In this document: in pieces, positions 24,335 through 34,402 of the stretch | Layout of the letters: every line of letters starts with the position of its first letter | Numbering within the stretch: the first letter of the stretch is position 1 | Assembly (NCBI RefSeq): GCF_900115155.1 | Contig: NZ_FOVM01000001.1 | Coordinates: 434,001 to 498,000, forward strand | DNA: 64,000 nt | Source of the DNA: Mycetocola miduiensis | Lineage (GTDB): Bacteria; Actinomycetota; Actinomycetes; Actinomycetales; Microbacteriaceae | Direction of reading: 5' to 3' | Made by a program: the position numbers and the translations under genes | Notes under the pieces: generated by a model | What the model was told of the DNA's origin: nothing | What the model saw: the letters and a program-made list of their open reading frames with translations, nothing else | Database searches by the model: none

Positions 24335-25600
24335 ATGGTCGACAGACGATTTCCCCGCGTGCACGACCTGGCCCCGCTTCTGCAGTTCAAGAAGCCGGAG
24401 TTTCATGCCCGCACCCGCCGCCTCGCCGCGGCGACGAGCATCGCCGAGCTGCGGACCATCGCCAAACGCGTCACCCCGAAGGCGCCGTTCGACTACACCG
24501 ACGGCGCCGCCGAAGGCGAGATCTCGCTGACCCGTGCCCGCCAGGCGTTCCAGGACATCGAGTTCCACCCGTCCGTCCTGCGCAATGTGTCGCAGGTCGA
24601 CACCACCCGGGATGTCCTGGGCAAGTCCAGCGCAATGCCATTCGGCATCGCCCCGACCGGCTTCACCCGCATGATGCAGACCGAGGGCGAGCGCGCGGGA
24701 GCGACCGCCGCCGAAGCGGCCGGCATCCCCTTCACCCTCTCGACGATGGGCACGACGTCGATCGAGGATGTCGCCGCGGCGGCTCCCGGCGGACGCAACT
24801 GGTTCCAGCTCTACATGTGGACCGACCGCGACCGTTCCCTCGCCCTCGTCGACCGCGCCCAGGCCGCTGGCTACGACACCCTCATGGTCACCGTCGACAC
24901 CCCGGTCGCCGGCGCCCGCCTGCGCGACGTGAGAAACGGGTTCTCGATCCCGCCGGCCCTCACCCCGAAGACCGTGATCAACGCGCTGCCGCGGCCGGCC
25001 TGGTGGATCAACTTCCTCACCACCGAACCGCTCGCCTTCGCGAGCCTCGACCGCTGGTCTGGCACGGTCGCCGCCCTCATCGACACCATGTTCGACCCGA
25101 CGGTCGGCCCCGACGAGGTGCGGTTCATCCGCGAGCAGTGGAAAGGCAAGCTCGTCGTGAAGGGCATCCAGTCCGTCGCCGACGCCCGCCTCGCCGTTGA
25201 GCTCGGCGCCGACGCGATCATCCTGTCGAACCACGGCGGTCGCCAGCTCGACCGTGCGCCGATTCCGTTCCACCTGTTGCCGGCCGTCGTGCGCGAAGTC
25301 GGGCAGGAGGTCGAAGTCCACCTCGACACCGGAATCATGAACGGCGCCGACATCGTGGCATCCGTCGCGCTCGGCGCACAGTTCACCCTGATCGGCCGCG
25401 CCTACCTGTACGGGCTGATGGCCGGCGGGCGGCAGGGCGTCGACCGCACGATCGAGATCCTGTCGGGCGAGATCCGCCGCACGATGAAGCTGCTCGGTGT
25501 CGCAAGCCTCGACGAGCTCGAACCCCGCCACGTCACCCAGTTGGCACGCCTCGTCCCCCTGGCGCAGCCCGCAGCGGATGCCGTGGCCGCCCAGCGGTAA
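24335..25600 (+). CDS. lldD: L-lactate dehydrogenase (FMN-dependent, quinone-linked)
   Basis: Oxidises L-lactate to pyruvate at the membrane, feeding the quinone pool. It belongs to the FMN-dependent alpha-hydroxyacid dehydrogenase family. Key segments are [11 protein letters not shown] (flavin site near residue 50), [26 protein letters not shown] with the substrate arginine and catalytic histidine, and [11 protein letters not shown] near the end. I chose ATG 24335 (421 residues) because actinobacterial homologues begin at this point, MVDRRFPRV. An in-frame GTG at 24281 overlaps the lldR stop by four bases and could be the true coupled start. Two other family functions (glycolate or mandelate oxidation) are less likely with an LldR neighbour. 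Confidence 0.9.
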   Translation: MVDRRFPRVHDLAPLLQFKKPEFHARTRRLAAATSIAELRTIAKRVTPKAPFDYTDGAAEGEISLTRARQAFQDIEFHPSVLRNVSQVDTTRDVLGKSSAMPFGIAPTGFTRMMQTEGERAGATAAEAAGIPFTLSTMGTTSIEDVAAAAPGGRNWFQLYMWTDRDRSLALVDRAQAAGYDTLMVTVDTPVAGARLRDVRNGFSIPPALTPKTVINALPRPAWWINFLTTEPLAFASLDRWSGTVAALIDTMFDPTVGPDEVRFIREQWKGKLVVKGIQSVADARLAVELGADAIILSNHGGRQLDRAPIPFHLLPAVVREVGQEVEVHLDTGIMNGADIVASVALGAQFTLIGRAYLYGLMAGGRQGVDRTIEILSGEIRRTMKLLGVASLDELEPRHVTQLARLVPLAQPAADAVAAQR

Positions 25601-25623
25601 GCAGCTGGATTTCGCCGCCCGGT

Positions 25624-26364
25624 TTATCCCCGCGACAGCCGCCGCGAGACCCGACCGGGCAGCGCACCGATGCCCCACAGGGTGACGCGAAGCATGGCTT
25701 CGAGCACGATCCCGCCGGTCATTTTCGACTCACCGTAACGCCGCTCGACGAAGGTGATCGGCACCTCAACGATTCTGAGCCCGGCCCGCTGGGCGTGGAA
25801 CAGCAGGTCGACCTGGAACCCGTAACCCTGGCTGTGGACATCCTCCATCCGGATGCTCCGCAGCGCGTCCGCGGTCAGCACCCGGTATCCGCCGGTCACG
25901 TCGCGCTGCGGCAACCCGAGCACGATCCGGGCATAGGCGCTGCCGCCCCGCGACAGAACTTCGCGGTATGCCGGCCAGTTCTCGACGCCTCCGCCTGAGA
26001 CCCAGCGCGACCCGAGTACGACGTCTGCACCGGCATCCGCCGCTGCGAGCAGGGCAGAAAGTTGCTCTGGCTGGTGCGACCCGTCGGCATCCATCTCGAC
26101 GAGGCGCGTGTAGCCGCGCTCGAGCCCCCACCGAAACGCCGCAACGTACGCGCGCCCGAGGCCGGCCTTGCCGGAGCGGTGCAGAACGAACACGGCTGGG
26201 TCGGACGCCGCGAGGCCGTCGGCGATACCCCCGGTGCCGTCCGGCGAGTTGTCATCGACCACCAGCACGTCGACGTCGGGCGTTGCGGCACGCAGCCGCG
26301 CGACGACGGCAGCGAGGTTCTCGCGTTCGTTGTAGGTCGGGATGATGACGAGCGTTGTGGCCAC
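25624..26364 (-). CDS. ppm: Polyprenol monophosphomannose synthase
   Basis: A GT2 glycosyltransferase that moves mannose from GDP-mannose to polyprenol phosphate for mannosylation of lipoglycans and secreted proteins. The fold starts VIIPTYNERENL, followed by VVDDNSPDGTG, and the metal-binding DADGSHQPEQ. The VLGSRWVSGGG and YRVLTADAL motifs are shared with dolichol-phosphate mannosyltransferases, and FVERRYGESKM is the C-terminal signature. At 246 residues it lacks transmembrane helices, so it is the catalytic Ppm1 domain without the fused acyltransferase of mycobacteria. GGAAGGA precedes the start. It is convergent with lldD, with only 23 bases between the two stops. Confidence 0.92.
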   Translation of the reverse strand: MATTLVIIPTYNERENLAAVVARLRAATPDVDVLVVDDNSPDGTGGIADGLAASDPAVFVLHRSGKAGLGRAYVAAFRWGLERGYTRLVEMDADGSHQPEQLSALLAAADAGADVVLGSRWVSGGGVENWPAYREVLSRGGSAYARIVLGLPQRDVTGGYRVLTADALRSIRMEDVHSQGYGFQVDLLFHAQRAGLRIVEVPITFVERRYGESKMTGGIVLEAMLRVTLWGIGALPGRVSRRLSRG

Positions 26365-26572
26365 GGCATCCTTCCCTCATATGGTGCCGTACGCGGCGCG
26401 CCCTGCGGCGCCCACGACCCCAGGCATTCGACATCCCAGACTACCGAACGCTGCTTCCGCTTCGTCCCGGCACCCTTCCCGGAGCGCTTGCCTCCCTTGA
26501 CCGGCTCCGTCAGACGTGTCTAGTTTTTCGGAACAAGAACCGTGTTCCTCAGCTTCTCCGGGAGGACATCGC

Positions 26573-27589
26573 ATGAGCGTCAAAACTCAGCGGGGAAAGC
26601 AGGACCCGCTCGCGATACGACCCGGCGAACCGGCCACCCGGCCCAGGCACCGGCACCGTTGGGGTCGCGTCCTGGGCGTCGTCGCGCTTGCCGTTCTGGC
26701 CCTGGTTCTGACCGGCGTGGTCACGAACGCCGTGCTGGAGCAGACCGAGCGGCGAACGGTCGCTGCTTACGGAGAACGAGTCGCTGTGACCGGCGGCGAT
26801 GTGAATGTCTACCGGCACGGCGACAGCGGGCCGACGATCGTCATGCTCACCGGATACGGCACCGCCGCGCCGGCTCTCGATTTCGCCCCGCTCATTCGAG
26901 AGCTCGACGGTTACCAGGTCGTTGTGGTCGAAGGATTCGGCTATGGCTACAGCGACACGACCGCTCCCCCGCGCACGGTCGAAAACATCTCCTCCGAACT
27001 GCATGAGGCCCTGGCATCCGTCGACGTGGACCAGCCGTACGTCCTCCTCGGCCATTCGATCGCCGGGATCTACGACCTGTACTACGCGAATCAGTACAGC
27101 GACGAGGTGGCGGCCGTGATCGGCATCGACGCCTCAGTACCCGGGCAGATCAACGGACTCGCCGGGCAGGGTAACCCGTTGCCACGACTCGTCTCGGCAA
27201 CGGGGCTGCTCCGCCTTGCCACCGCCCTTGCACCGTCACTGGCCGAACCGCAGAGCACCGCATATACGGCGAGGGAGCTGGAGCAGATCCGCATGCTGAC
27301 GAACTGGAACTGGGCGAACCCTGCGATCCTCGACGAGGCGAATCAGGGAGAACGGAACTTGTCCGTTGTCGAGGACATGACGTATCCACACGACATCCCC
27401 GTCCTGTCCTTTATCAAGAAGGAGGGCAGCCAGGCAGGCTGGCGCGAGTTGCACGAGAAGCAGCTCGAGAACCAGGACCGGGGTGAACTCGTCGAGCTCG
27501 ACGGCGGCCACTACCTGCACTGGACCCAGGCAGAGGAGCTTGCCCGGCGGATCGACCAATTCCTCAGCGACGCCGCACTGAACGGATGA
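26573..27589 (+). CDS. Membrane-anchored alpha/beta hydrolase
   Basis: A 338-residue serine hydrolase with an N-terminal anchor. After a basic cytoplasmic N-terminus (about 40 residues), one helix spans residues 45-65 (VLGVVALAVLALVLTGVV), placing the hydrolase domain outside the membrane. The catalytic elbow is LLGHSIAGIYDLYY, preceded by the strand-turn VVVEGFGYGYSDT, and the late histidine is in ELDGGHYLHWTQ. The glycine-rich oxyanion segment is MLTGYGTAAP. The start at 26573 has GGGAGGA upstream and is preferred to an earlier in-frame start at 26516. Substrate unknown; related proteins include proline iminopeptidase-like and lipase-like hydrolases. Its stop lies three bases from the convergent POT gene stop. 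Confidence 0.82.
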   Translation: MSVKTQRGKQDPLAIRPGEPATRPRHRHRWGRVLGVVALAVLALVLTGVVTNAVLEQTERRTVAAYGERVAVTGGDVNVYRHGDSGPTIVMLTGYGTAAPALDFAPLIRELDGYQVVVVEGFGYGYSDTTAPPRTVENISSELHEALASVDVDQPYVLLGHSIAGIYDLYYANQYSDEVAAVIGIDASVPGQINGLAGQGNPLPRLVSATGLLRLATALAPSLAEPQSTAYTARELEQIRMLTNWNWANPAILDEANQGERNLSVVEDMTYPHDIPVLSFIKKEGSQAGWRELHEKQLENQDRGELVELDGGHYLHWTQAEELARRIDQFLSDAALNG

Positions 27590-27592
27590 CGG

Positions 27593-29059
27593 CTACCGAA
27601 CGCCGCTCATCAGCCTGAGCACTGGTCGGGCGGCGATCGCCAGGGCAACACCGAGAACGATCGCGATGCCGCCGAGCACTCCGAAGTAGAGGGTCTCTGG
27701 CACCGTCAGGTACCACTCGGCGAGCCGGCCGGAGACCGCTGTGCCGAGCGCCACCGAGAGGAAGAACAGCGCGACCATCTGGGTCGTGAAGGCTTCGGGC
27801 GCGAGCTTGGTCGACACAGACAGCCCCACTGGCGAGAGCAGGAGTTCCGCGATGGTGAAAACGAGAAGGATGCCGAGCATCGCCAGGAGCGGTGTCGAAT
27901 GGGCTCCGCCTCCTGCGAAAGGGAGGAAGAGCAGGAAGCCGATCCCCATGATCGTCGTCCCCGCCGCGAACTTCAGTGGGGTCGAAGGCTGCTTCGCTCC
28001 CCACCTCGTCCACAGTGCGGCAAAGACGCCCGACAAGAGGATGATGAAGATCGGGTTGATCGACTGGACCCAGGGGACCGGCATCTCCCAGCCGAGCAGG
28101 TTGCGGTCGAGTCGCTCGTCGGAGTAAATCGTCACCACGGTGAACTGCTGCTGATACAGCGACCAGAAGGCCGCGCTCGCGATGAACAGCGGGATGAACG
28201 CGAATACGCGCCGGCGCTCGACGGTGGTGACCTGGCTACTCGACAGGATCACGACGAAGTAGGCGACCGCCGCAACGATGGTCACGCCGATCACGATGAT
28301 GACAAGGTTGTCGGCGGTGATGACTCCGAAGGCCACAAGCACGACGATGACGACCACGACCAGCGCGCCGATCGCTCCGAACAGTGGCCAGCGGGATCGC
28401 GGGAGCGGATCGGGAACGCGCCTTGCGACATCCGGCAGCCGCTTGCGCCCGAACGAGTACTGGGTCAGTCCGATGGCCATACCAATCGCGGCGAGGGCGA
28501 AGCCGAAGTGGAACCCGAGCGACTGCTGCAGGAGTCCGGTGAGGATGGGGCCGAGGAACGCCCCGAGGTTGATGCCGAGATAGAAGATCGAGAAGCCGGC
28601 GTCGCGGCGGGGATCCTTCTCCGCGTAGAGCGTGCCGACGACGGAGGTGGCGTTGGCCTTGAGCCCGCCACTGCCCACCGCGACCAGAATGAGGCCGGTC
28701 GCGACGCCGGGCACGCCAGGGATGAGGGCGAGCGCGATGTGACCACACATGATCACGATCGCGCTGTAGAAGAGCACGCGTTCCGAGCCGAGGATGCGGT
28801 CGGCGACCCACGCCCCGACGATGGTGGAGAGGTAGACCGACCCGCCGTACGCCCCAACGATCCCGGCGGCTGTCGACTGGGGGATGCCGAGACCGCCTTC
28901 TGCGGCCGAGTAATACAGGTAGAGCAGTAAGATGCCCTGCATCCCGTAGAAGGAGAATCGCTCCCACATCTCCACACCGAAGATGCTGGCAAGCGAGCGG
29001 GGCTGCCCGAAGAAACTGTGGTCTTCGCGCGCCAATGACGGCTGTGTGGCCTGGCTCAT
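27593..29059 (-). CDS. POT-family di-/tripeptide:proton symporter
   Basis: Imports di- and tripeptides with protons. The family signatures are complete: FGVEMWERFSFYGMQGILLLY near residue 30 (in part, the ExxER motif on helix 1 is EMWERFSFYG), GGxxADxxLG-like GAWVADRILG, and the FSIFYLGINLGAFLGP motif. Length (488 residues) and about fourteen hydrophobic helices fit bacterial DtpT-type members. A large polar loop near the middle separates the two halves. The start is ATG 29059; an in-frame start two codons earlier is not preferred. It is the sole gene of its transcription unit and is followed on the same strand by the rocD-ddaH genes upstream. Confidence 0.92.
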   Translation of the reverse strand: MSQATQPSLAREDHSFFGQPRSLASIFGVEMWERFSFYGMQGILLLYLYYSAAEGGLGIPQSTAAGIVGAYGGSVYLSTIVGAWVADRILGSERVLFYSAIVIMCGHIALALIPGVPGVATGLILVAVGSGGLKANATSVVGTLYAEKDPRRDAGFSIFYLGINLGAFLGPILTGLLQQSLGFHFGFALAAIGMAIGLTQYSFGRKRLPDVARRVPDPLPRSRWPLFGAIGALVVVVIVVLVAFGVITADNLVIIVIGVTIVAAVAYFVVILSSSQVTTVERRRVFAFIPLFIASAAFWSLYQQQFTVVTIYSDERLDRNLLGWEMPVPWVQSINPIFIILLSGVFAALWTRWGAKQPSTPLKFAAGTTIMGIGFLLFLPFAGGGAHSTPLLAMLGILLVFTIAELLLSPVGLSVSTKLAPEAFTTQMVALFFLSVALGTAVSGRLAEWYLTVPETLYFGVLGGIAIVLGVALAIAARPVLRLMSGVR

Positions 29060-29093
29060 GGGCACGACGGTACTCCGCCGGGCGGGGGTTCGG

Positions 29094-30356
29094 CTAGCGG
29101 GTACGGAGTTCCTGCAGCACCTCGGCGAACTGGTCGATCATCCAGTCCAGGTCGGACTCGTCGATGACGATCGGCGGGGCGAAACGGATGGTGGAGCCGT
29201 GGGTGTCTTTCGCCAGGACGCCTCGTTCCATCAGTCGCTCGCAGACCTCACGGCCGGTAGCGAGAGCAGGGTCGATGTCGACCCCGGCCCACAGGCCCGC
29301 GCCGTGCACGTCGAGGACGCCGCTGCCGACGAGGACGCCGAGCCGCTCGTGCATCCGGGCCCCGAGGACTCGCGCACGCTTCTGGTACTCGCCGCTCTCG
29401 AGCAGCCGCACCACCGCATGCCCGACAGCGGATGCCAGCGGGTTGCCGCCGAAGGTGGATCCGTGCTGGCCCGGCTGGAGCACTCCGAGGATGTCGTCGT
29501 TGCCGACAACCGCGGAGACAGGCACGATTCCCCCGCCGAGCGCTTTGCCGAGCAGATACAGGTCGGGCACGACGTCGACGAGGTCGCAGGCGAAGGTGGC
29601 GCCGGTGCGGCCGAGGCCGGACTGGATTTCGTCGGCGATCATCAGCACATTCTGGGCGGTGCAGAGCGCCCGGACCGCTGGCAGGTACTCAGCCGGTGGC
29701 ACGAGAACCCCGGATTCGCCCTGGATCGGTTCGACCAGCACGGCGACCGTGTTTTCGTCGATGGCGGCGGCCAGGGCGTCGGTGTTCCCGTACGGAACCG
29801 TGCGAAAGCCCGGTGTGAAGGGCCCGAAGTCGGCGCGGGCGTCGTCATCGTCCGAGAAGCTGATGATCGTGGTCGTGCGACCGTGGAAGTTGCCGGCCAT
29901 GACGATGATGTTTGCTGAGTCGCGAGCGACGCCCTTGACCCGGTAGCCCCAGGCGCGGGCGACCTTGATCGCCGACTCGACGGCTTCGGCGCCTGTGTTC
30001 ATGGGGAGCACCATGTTCTTGCCGCACAGTTCGGCGAGGGCCTGGGCGAACGGGCCGAGCTGGTCGTTGTGGAACGCGCGGCTCGTGAGGGTGACCCTGT
30101 CGAGCTGTGCGCGTGCGGCGTCGAGGAGTACCGGGTTCGAGTGGCCGAAGTTGACGGCCGAGTATGCGGCGAGGCAGTCGAGGTAACGTTTGCCCGTCAC
30201 GTCGGTGACCCAGGCGCCCTCAGCGGATGCGACGACGATCGGTAGCGGGTGGTAATTGTGGGCGACGACCGCCTCTTCGGCCGCGATGGCCCGCTCAGCC
30301 TCCTCGGACACACCGACCAGCTCTTCCGGCGTCGCATCCGTCTCCCGCACACTCAT
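29094..30356 (-). CDS. rocD: Ornithine aminotransferase
   Basis: A class III PLP aminotransferase that moves the delta-amino group of ornithine to 2-oxoglutarate, giving glutamate semialdehyde. The sequence has AYSAVNFGHSNP, NTGAEAVESAIK, NFHGRTTTIISFSDD, DEIQSGLGRTG and the PLP lysine in LLGKALGGGIVP. These are the motifs that separate ornithine aminotransferase from acetylornithine aminotransferase. At 420 residues it is full length. The start overlaps the ddaH stop (ATGA), so the two are translated together. The product feeds the proline/glutamate route, to which the putA gene 6 kb away also belongs. The divergent Lrp gene is the probable regulator. Confidence 0.92.
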   Translation of the reverse strand: MSVRETDATPEELVGVSEEAERAIAAEEAVVAHNYHPLPIVVASAEGAWVTDVTGKRYLDCLAAYSAVNFGHSNPVLLDAARAQLDRVTLTSRAFHNDQLGPFAQALAELCGKNMVLPMNTGAEAVESAIKVARAWGYRVKGVARDSANIIVMAGNFHGRTTTIISFSDDDDARADFGPFTPGFRTVPYGNTDALAAAIDENTVAVLVEPIQGESGVLVPPAEYLPAVRALCTAQNVLMIADEIQSGLGRTGATFACDLVDVVPDLYLLGKALGGGIVPVSAVVGNDDILGVLQPGQHGSTFGGNPLASAVGHAVVRLLESGEYQKRARVLGARMHERLGVLVGSGVLDVHGAGLWAGVDIDPALATGREVCERLMERGVLAKDTHGSTIRFAPPIVIDESDLDWMIDQFAEVLQELRTR

Positions 30357-31213
30357 CGCCGAAGCTCCAACGTGCAGCACTTCACTCCGCCGCCACCGAG
30401 CAACAGCTCGGACAGGTCGACACCGATGGGGTTGTACCCGCGCTCACGCAACTGTCGCTCGAACCCCGTGGCGCGAGCCGCGATCACCACGTTGTAGCCG
30501 TCGGAGATCGAGTTGAGGCCGAGAATGGAGGCGTCTTCTTCGCTGACGATGATGGCATCCGGGTAGCGGTCCTCGAGGATCGCGAGGGACTTCGCATCGA
30601 AGGCACTCGGCAGATAGGCGATGTTCGCGTTCTCGTCGCCGGTCAGCGGGTCGAGTACGGCGACCGCCGTGTCGAGGTGGTAGAAGCTCGGGTTGACGAG
30701 GCTCAGCGTGACCACTTCGCGACCGAACAATGCGGCTACCTCGGAGTGGCTGCGTGACTCGCTGCGGAAGCCGGTGCCGGCGAGGATCGTGTTACCGACG
30801 AGGAGGAAGTCGCCCTCGCCCTCGTTGATGTTCTCAGGTACCCGCACATCGAAGTTCCGCTCCCGGAACCAGTCCATGTATGCGGGCCCTTCGGCCTGGC
30901 GTTCGGGGTAGGTGAAGCTCGCCCCGTAGGCGATGTTGTCGATGATAAACCCGCCGTTTGCGGAGTAGACCATGTCGGGCAGGCCGGGGATCGGGTCGAC
31001 CAGCTCAACCGTGTGGCCGAGACGGAGATACGTGTCGTACAGCGTCTGCCACTGCGCGAGCGCGCGCGCGGTGTCGGTGGGCTTCGTCGGCTCCATCCAC
31101 GGGTTGATCTTGTACGACACGGTGAAAAACTCCGGTCGGCACATGAGATAGGTGCGTGGGCTGGGCGTCCTGGTGGGTGAAGCCACCAGCGCCTCGGTGT
31201 CGATGTTCGTCAT
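30353..31213 (-). CDS. ddaH: Dimethylargininase / arginine-modifying amidinotransferase-fold hydrolase
   Basis: A 286-residue enzyme of the guanidine-modifying superfamily. It has YLMCRPEFFTVSY at the N-terminus, ANGGFI and EGEGDFL as substrate-binding loops, catalytic histidine in SFYHLDTAVAVL, and the C-terminal cysteine nucleophile in GGGGVKCCTLEL. These residues fit dimethylarginine dimethylaminohydrolase, which makes citrulline and a methylamine. The start is ATG 31213; an earlier ATG at 31225 gives four more residues. It is coupled to rocD and faces an Lrp-type regulator, so the natural substrate may be arginine-derived and the pair may channel to ornithine-type metabolism. An arginine deiminase-like activity cannot be excluded. 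Confidence 0.85.
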   Translation of the reverse strand: MTNIDTEALVASPTRTPSPRTYLMCRPEFFTVSYKINPWMEPTKPTDTARALAQWQTLYDTYLRLGHTVELVDPIPGLPDMVYSANGGFIIDNIAYGASFTYPERQAEGPAYMDWFRERNFDVRVPENINEGEGDFLLVGNTILAGTGFRSESRSHSEVAALFGREVVTLSLVNPSFYHLDTAVAVLDPLTGDENANIAYLPSAFDAKSLAILEDRYPDAIIVSEEDASILGLNSISDGYNVVIAARATGFERQLRERGYNPIGVDLSELLLGGGGVKCCTLELRR

Positions 31214-31380
31214 GCGCGTCTCCATATGAAGGGGAGCGGCGGACACTGTCCTCGAGTCCCTGCCGCGATCGAATCGCGGGGGCACGCCGTGCTCCCAGTC
31301 TCGCACGCACCCCAGCGGACGCGTCCGCCGTCAGGCGCAGAAATCCTGCGTTGATCCGGCCCCAAACGCACGAAAACTCA

Positions 31381-31386
31381 TATACT
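31381..31386 (+). promoter_or_regulatory. Putative -10 element of the Lrp gene (leaderless)
   Basis: TATACT followed by GCGGCT and ATG at 31393. It is close to consensus and exactly six bases from the start. Confidence 0.55.
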
Positions 31387-31392
31387 GCGGCT

Positions 31393-31830
31393 ATGGACAA
31401 TCTGGACCGCGGGATCATCGACCTTCTGCGACAGAACGCGCGAGCGGGCTACGGCGACATCGGGCAAGAGATCGGGCTGAGCGCTTCGGCCATCAAACGC
31501 CGTGTCGACCGTCTGGTGGCTGACGGCGTCATCCGGGGCTTCACCATCAAGGTCGACCCCGCCGTCGATGGCCTGCACACGGAGGCGTATGTCGAACTGT
31601 TCTGCCGCGGAACGGTTGCCCCGGACGAACTGCTCAAAATCCTCTCTGCCGTGCCTGAGGTGGTCGATGCAGGCACAGTGACCGGCGGAGCCGACGCGAT
31701 CGTGCACATGCGCTCCCGCGACATCCCGAGCCTTGAAGCCGCGCTGGAACGGGTTCGGAACGCGCCGAACGTCGATCACACGCGAAGCGCCATCGTGCTG
31801 TCCCGGCTCATCCACCGCACCTTGGACTGA
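31393..31830 (+). CDS. Lrp/AsnC-family regulator
   Basis: A 145-residue regulator with the usual two domains. The helix-turn-helix is GYGDIGQEIGLSASAIKRRV (residues 20-40) and the C-terminal RAM ligand domain carries the glycine-rich VTGGADAIVHMRSRD turn. Lrp members sense amino acids. It is divergently arranged with ddaH-rocD across a 180-base gap, so control of arginine/ornithine catabolism is the natural guess. The gene begins with a near-consensus -10 box six bases upstream of ATG and no ribosome-binding site. It ends at a strong terminator hairpin. Confidence 0.9.
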   Translation: MDNLDRGIIDLLRQNARAGYGDIGQEIGLSASAIKRRVDRLVADGVIRGFTIKVDPAVDGLHTEAYVELFCRGTVAPDELLKILSAVPEVVDAGTVTGGADAIVHMRSRDIPSLEAALERVRNAPNVDHTRSAIVLSRLIHRTLD

Positions 31831-31845
31831 CCAACAGGCACAACA

Positions 31846-31889
31846 AAGCCACGCCCTGCGAAACCGGATGGTTTTACAGGGCGTGGCTT
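31846..31889. terminator. Strong bidirectional terminator hairpin
   Basis: AAGCCACGCCCTG (31846-31858) and CAGGGCGTGGCTT (31877-31889) are perfectly complementary over 13 pairs. An inner AAACC/GGTTT stem extends it. It lies between the Lrp gene and the convergent small membrane-protein gene, so it can serve both strands. Confidence 0.8.
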
Positions 31890-31930
31890 ATCTATTGAGT
31901 TATGCCGGGGATTTCCCGAAGGGTGGTTGT

Positions 31931-32098
31931 TTAGAGGCGCTTCTTGCCCGAAAGCGACCGGACCAAGAAGAGGATGACCGCGAGGACCAGCAGAATGACT
32001 CCAACCCACAACAGGAACTGGAGCGACTGCACAAACCCACCGGTAACCAGAAGGATGATTGCAATGACTGCGATGACGATCAAAAGAGTGTTATTCAT
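31931..32098 (-). CDS. Small hydrophobic protein, 55 residues, two membrane helices
   Basis: A short gene that reads MNNTLLIVIAVIAIILLV for helix 1, a short TGGFVQ loop, then FLLWVGVILLVLAVILFLV for helix 2 and a positively charged tail ending SGKKRL. The positive tail would stay inside, so both ends face the cytoplasm. Small two-helix proteins of this type are common and uncharacterised in Actinobacteria. Its intact frame, near-perfect hydrophobic periodicity and position between a terminator and the hydrolase gene support a real gene. No clear ribosome-binding site precedes the ATG at 32098. Nothing indicates its function. Confidence 0.65.
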   Translation of the reverse strand: MNNTLLIVIAVIAIILLVTGGFVQSLQFLLWVGVILLVLAVILFLVRSLSGKKRL

Positions 32099-32247
32099 GT
32101 CTTGGACGCTATCAGCAGCGGACTTTCGGTGGTTTCAAAGCTGGGGGGCCTTGCAGTGGGACCTCTCAGGCTGGTATGAAGCGGTCGCATCCGCCCTCCC
32201 GTGATTCCGGCGGGACCTGACGAGTAGCGCTCCCGCTGCCTCCTGGC

Positions 32248-33180
<933 letters not shown>

Positions 33181-33263
33181 TCATTCCCTGCTTTCGGCCA
33201 GCGGGCGAATGAGAGACTGACAGACGGCGGATCCGTTCCCGCCACCGGAAGGAACCAGCCGCT

Positions 33264-34013
33264 ATGGCCGACGTCCCGCGAGAGTTGAACGACCTTCGCA
33301 AACTCACCGACGAGTTCACCAGTTTCATGCTCTCCTACAAGTTCGGCATCGACGAGGTGATGACGAAGCTCAACATTCTCAAGGAAGAGTTCCATCACCG
33401 GCACGACTACAGCCCGATCGAGCACATCAGCTCACGGCTGAAGTCTCCCGAGAGCATCATGGAGAAGGCGACCCGCAAGGGATGCGAACTGACGCTCGAC
33501 GGCATCCGTTCCGAGCTTCACGACATCGCCGGCATCCGCGTGACCTGCAGCTTCGTCTCGGACACCTACAAGGTCGCCGACATGATCGCTGCGCAGCAGG
33601 ATGTCACCGTCCTCGAGGTACGCGACTACATCCGCACCCCGAAAAGCAACGGCTACCAGAGCCTGCACATGATCATCGAGGTGCCGGTCTTCATGTCCGA
33701 CCACGTCGAACGGGTCAAGGTGGAGGTGCAGATCCGGACCATCGCCATGGATTTCTGGGCCAGCCTCGAGCACAAGATCTACTACAAATACAACCGCGCC
33801 GTTCCGGAGACCCTGCGGGACGAGCTGCGGCAGGCGGCCCAGGCGGCCAGCCGGCTCGACGTCAAGATGGAACGGCTGCACGATGAGGTCATCGCACTCA
33901 GCGACGTGGCCGGGACGGATGACGGCGAGATCGAACCGGCCGACATCGGCCGACCCGAACTGCCGGATGCCCTGATTCGGATGCTCAGTGCGTCTCGGAT
34001 CGAACGAGCGTGA
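33264..34013 (+). CDS. Small alarmone synthetase ((p)ppGpp synthetase, RelQ/RelP-like)
   Basis: A 249-residue protein with a RelA/SpoT synthetase domain only. The catalytic and GTP-binding motifs are DIAGIRVTCSF, then RTPKSNGYQSLH and VEVQIRTIAMDFWASLEHK. There is no HD hydrolase, TGS or ACT domain, so it makes but cannot degrade (p)ppGpp or pppApp. The C-terminal 60 residues (a coiled-coil-prone helix with MERLHDEV, then an acidic region) may form the oligomer interface seen in RelQ. It is transcribed before a GntR-type regulator whose start overlaps its stop (GTGA), a coupling of stress signal and regulator that is unusual. AAGGAACCAGCC-like sequence upstream gives only a weak ribosome-binding site. 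Confidence 0.92.
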   Translation: MADVPRELNDLRKLTDEFTSFMLSYKFGIDEVMTKLNILKEEFHHRHDYSPIEHISSRLKSPESIMEKATRKGCELTLDGIRSELHDIAGIRVTCSFVSDTYKVADMIAAQQDVTVLEVRDYIRTPKSNGYQSLHMIIEVPVFMSDHVERVKVEVQIRTIAMDFWASLEHKIYYKYNRAVPETLRDELRQAAQAASRLDVKMERLHDEVIALSDVAGTDDGEIEPADIGRPELPDALIRMLSASRIERA

Positions 34014-34390
34014 CCGACATGACCCCACAGTTCGTGATCGACTCGACGTCGTCGACTCCGCCGTTCGAACAACTGCGGTTGCAGGTGATCGACTGGGCGC
34101 GGACCGGACAGCTCGTGCCAGGAGACAAGCTGCCAACGGTCCGCGCGCTCGCCGAAGAACTCGGCCTGGCGGCGAACACGGTCGCTCGCGCATACCGGGA
34201 GCTGGAGCACGACGAAGTGATCGAAACCCGGGGGCGGAAGGGGTCGTTCCTCGCGGCCTCAGGAGACGTCGGGCAGCAGCAGGCGCAACTCGCCGCTGTG
34301 GCCTATGCCGATCGGGTGAAAGCGCTGGGACTGGACGCGGACGAGGCACTGTCGATCGTGGCGGCCGCCCTCGGCATCCGTTCTTCTTGA
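34010..34390 (+). CDS. GntR-family regulator, YtrA subfamily
   Basis: A short (126-residue) GntR protein with an N-terminal winged helix (FEQLRLQVIDWARTGQLVPG, then LPTVRALAEELGLAANTVARAY) and a small C-terminal helical part of about 50 residues, the YtrA subfamily pattern. It binds DNA as a dimer and usually controls transporter genes next to it. Here no transporter is downstream on the same strand; the next gene is a convergent exporter. Its GTG overlaps the alarmone synthetase stop, so both proteins are made from one message. An alternative ATG at 34019 is three codons later. It ends just before a family B palindrome. Confidence 0.88.
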   Translation: MTDMTPQFVIDSTSSTPPFEQLRLQVIDWARTGQLVPGDKLPTVRALAEELGLAANTVARAYRELEHDEVIETRGRKGSFLAASGDVGQQQAQLAAVAYADRVKALGLDADEALSIVAAALGIRSS

Positions 34391-34402
34391 GGCCCGCCGG
34401 TT

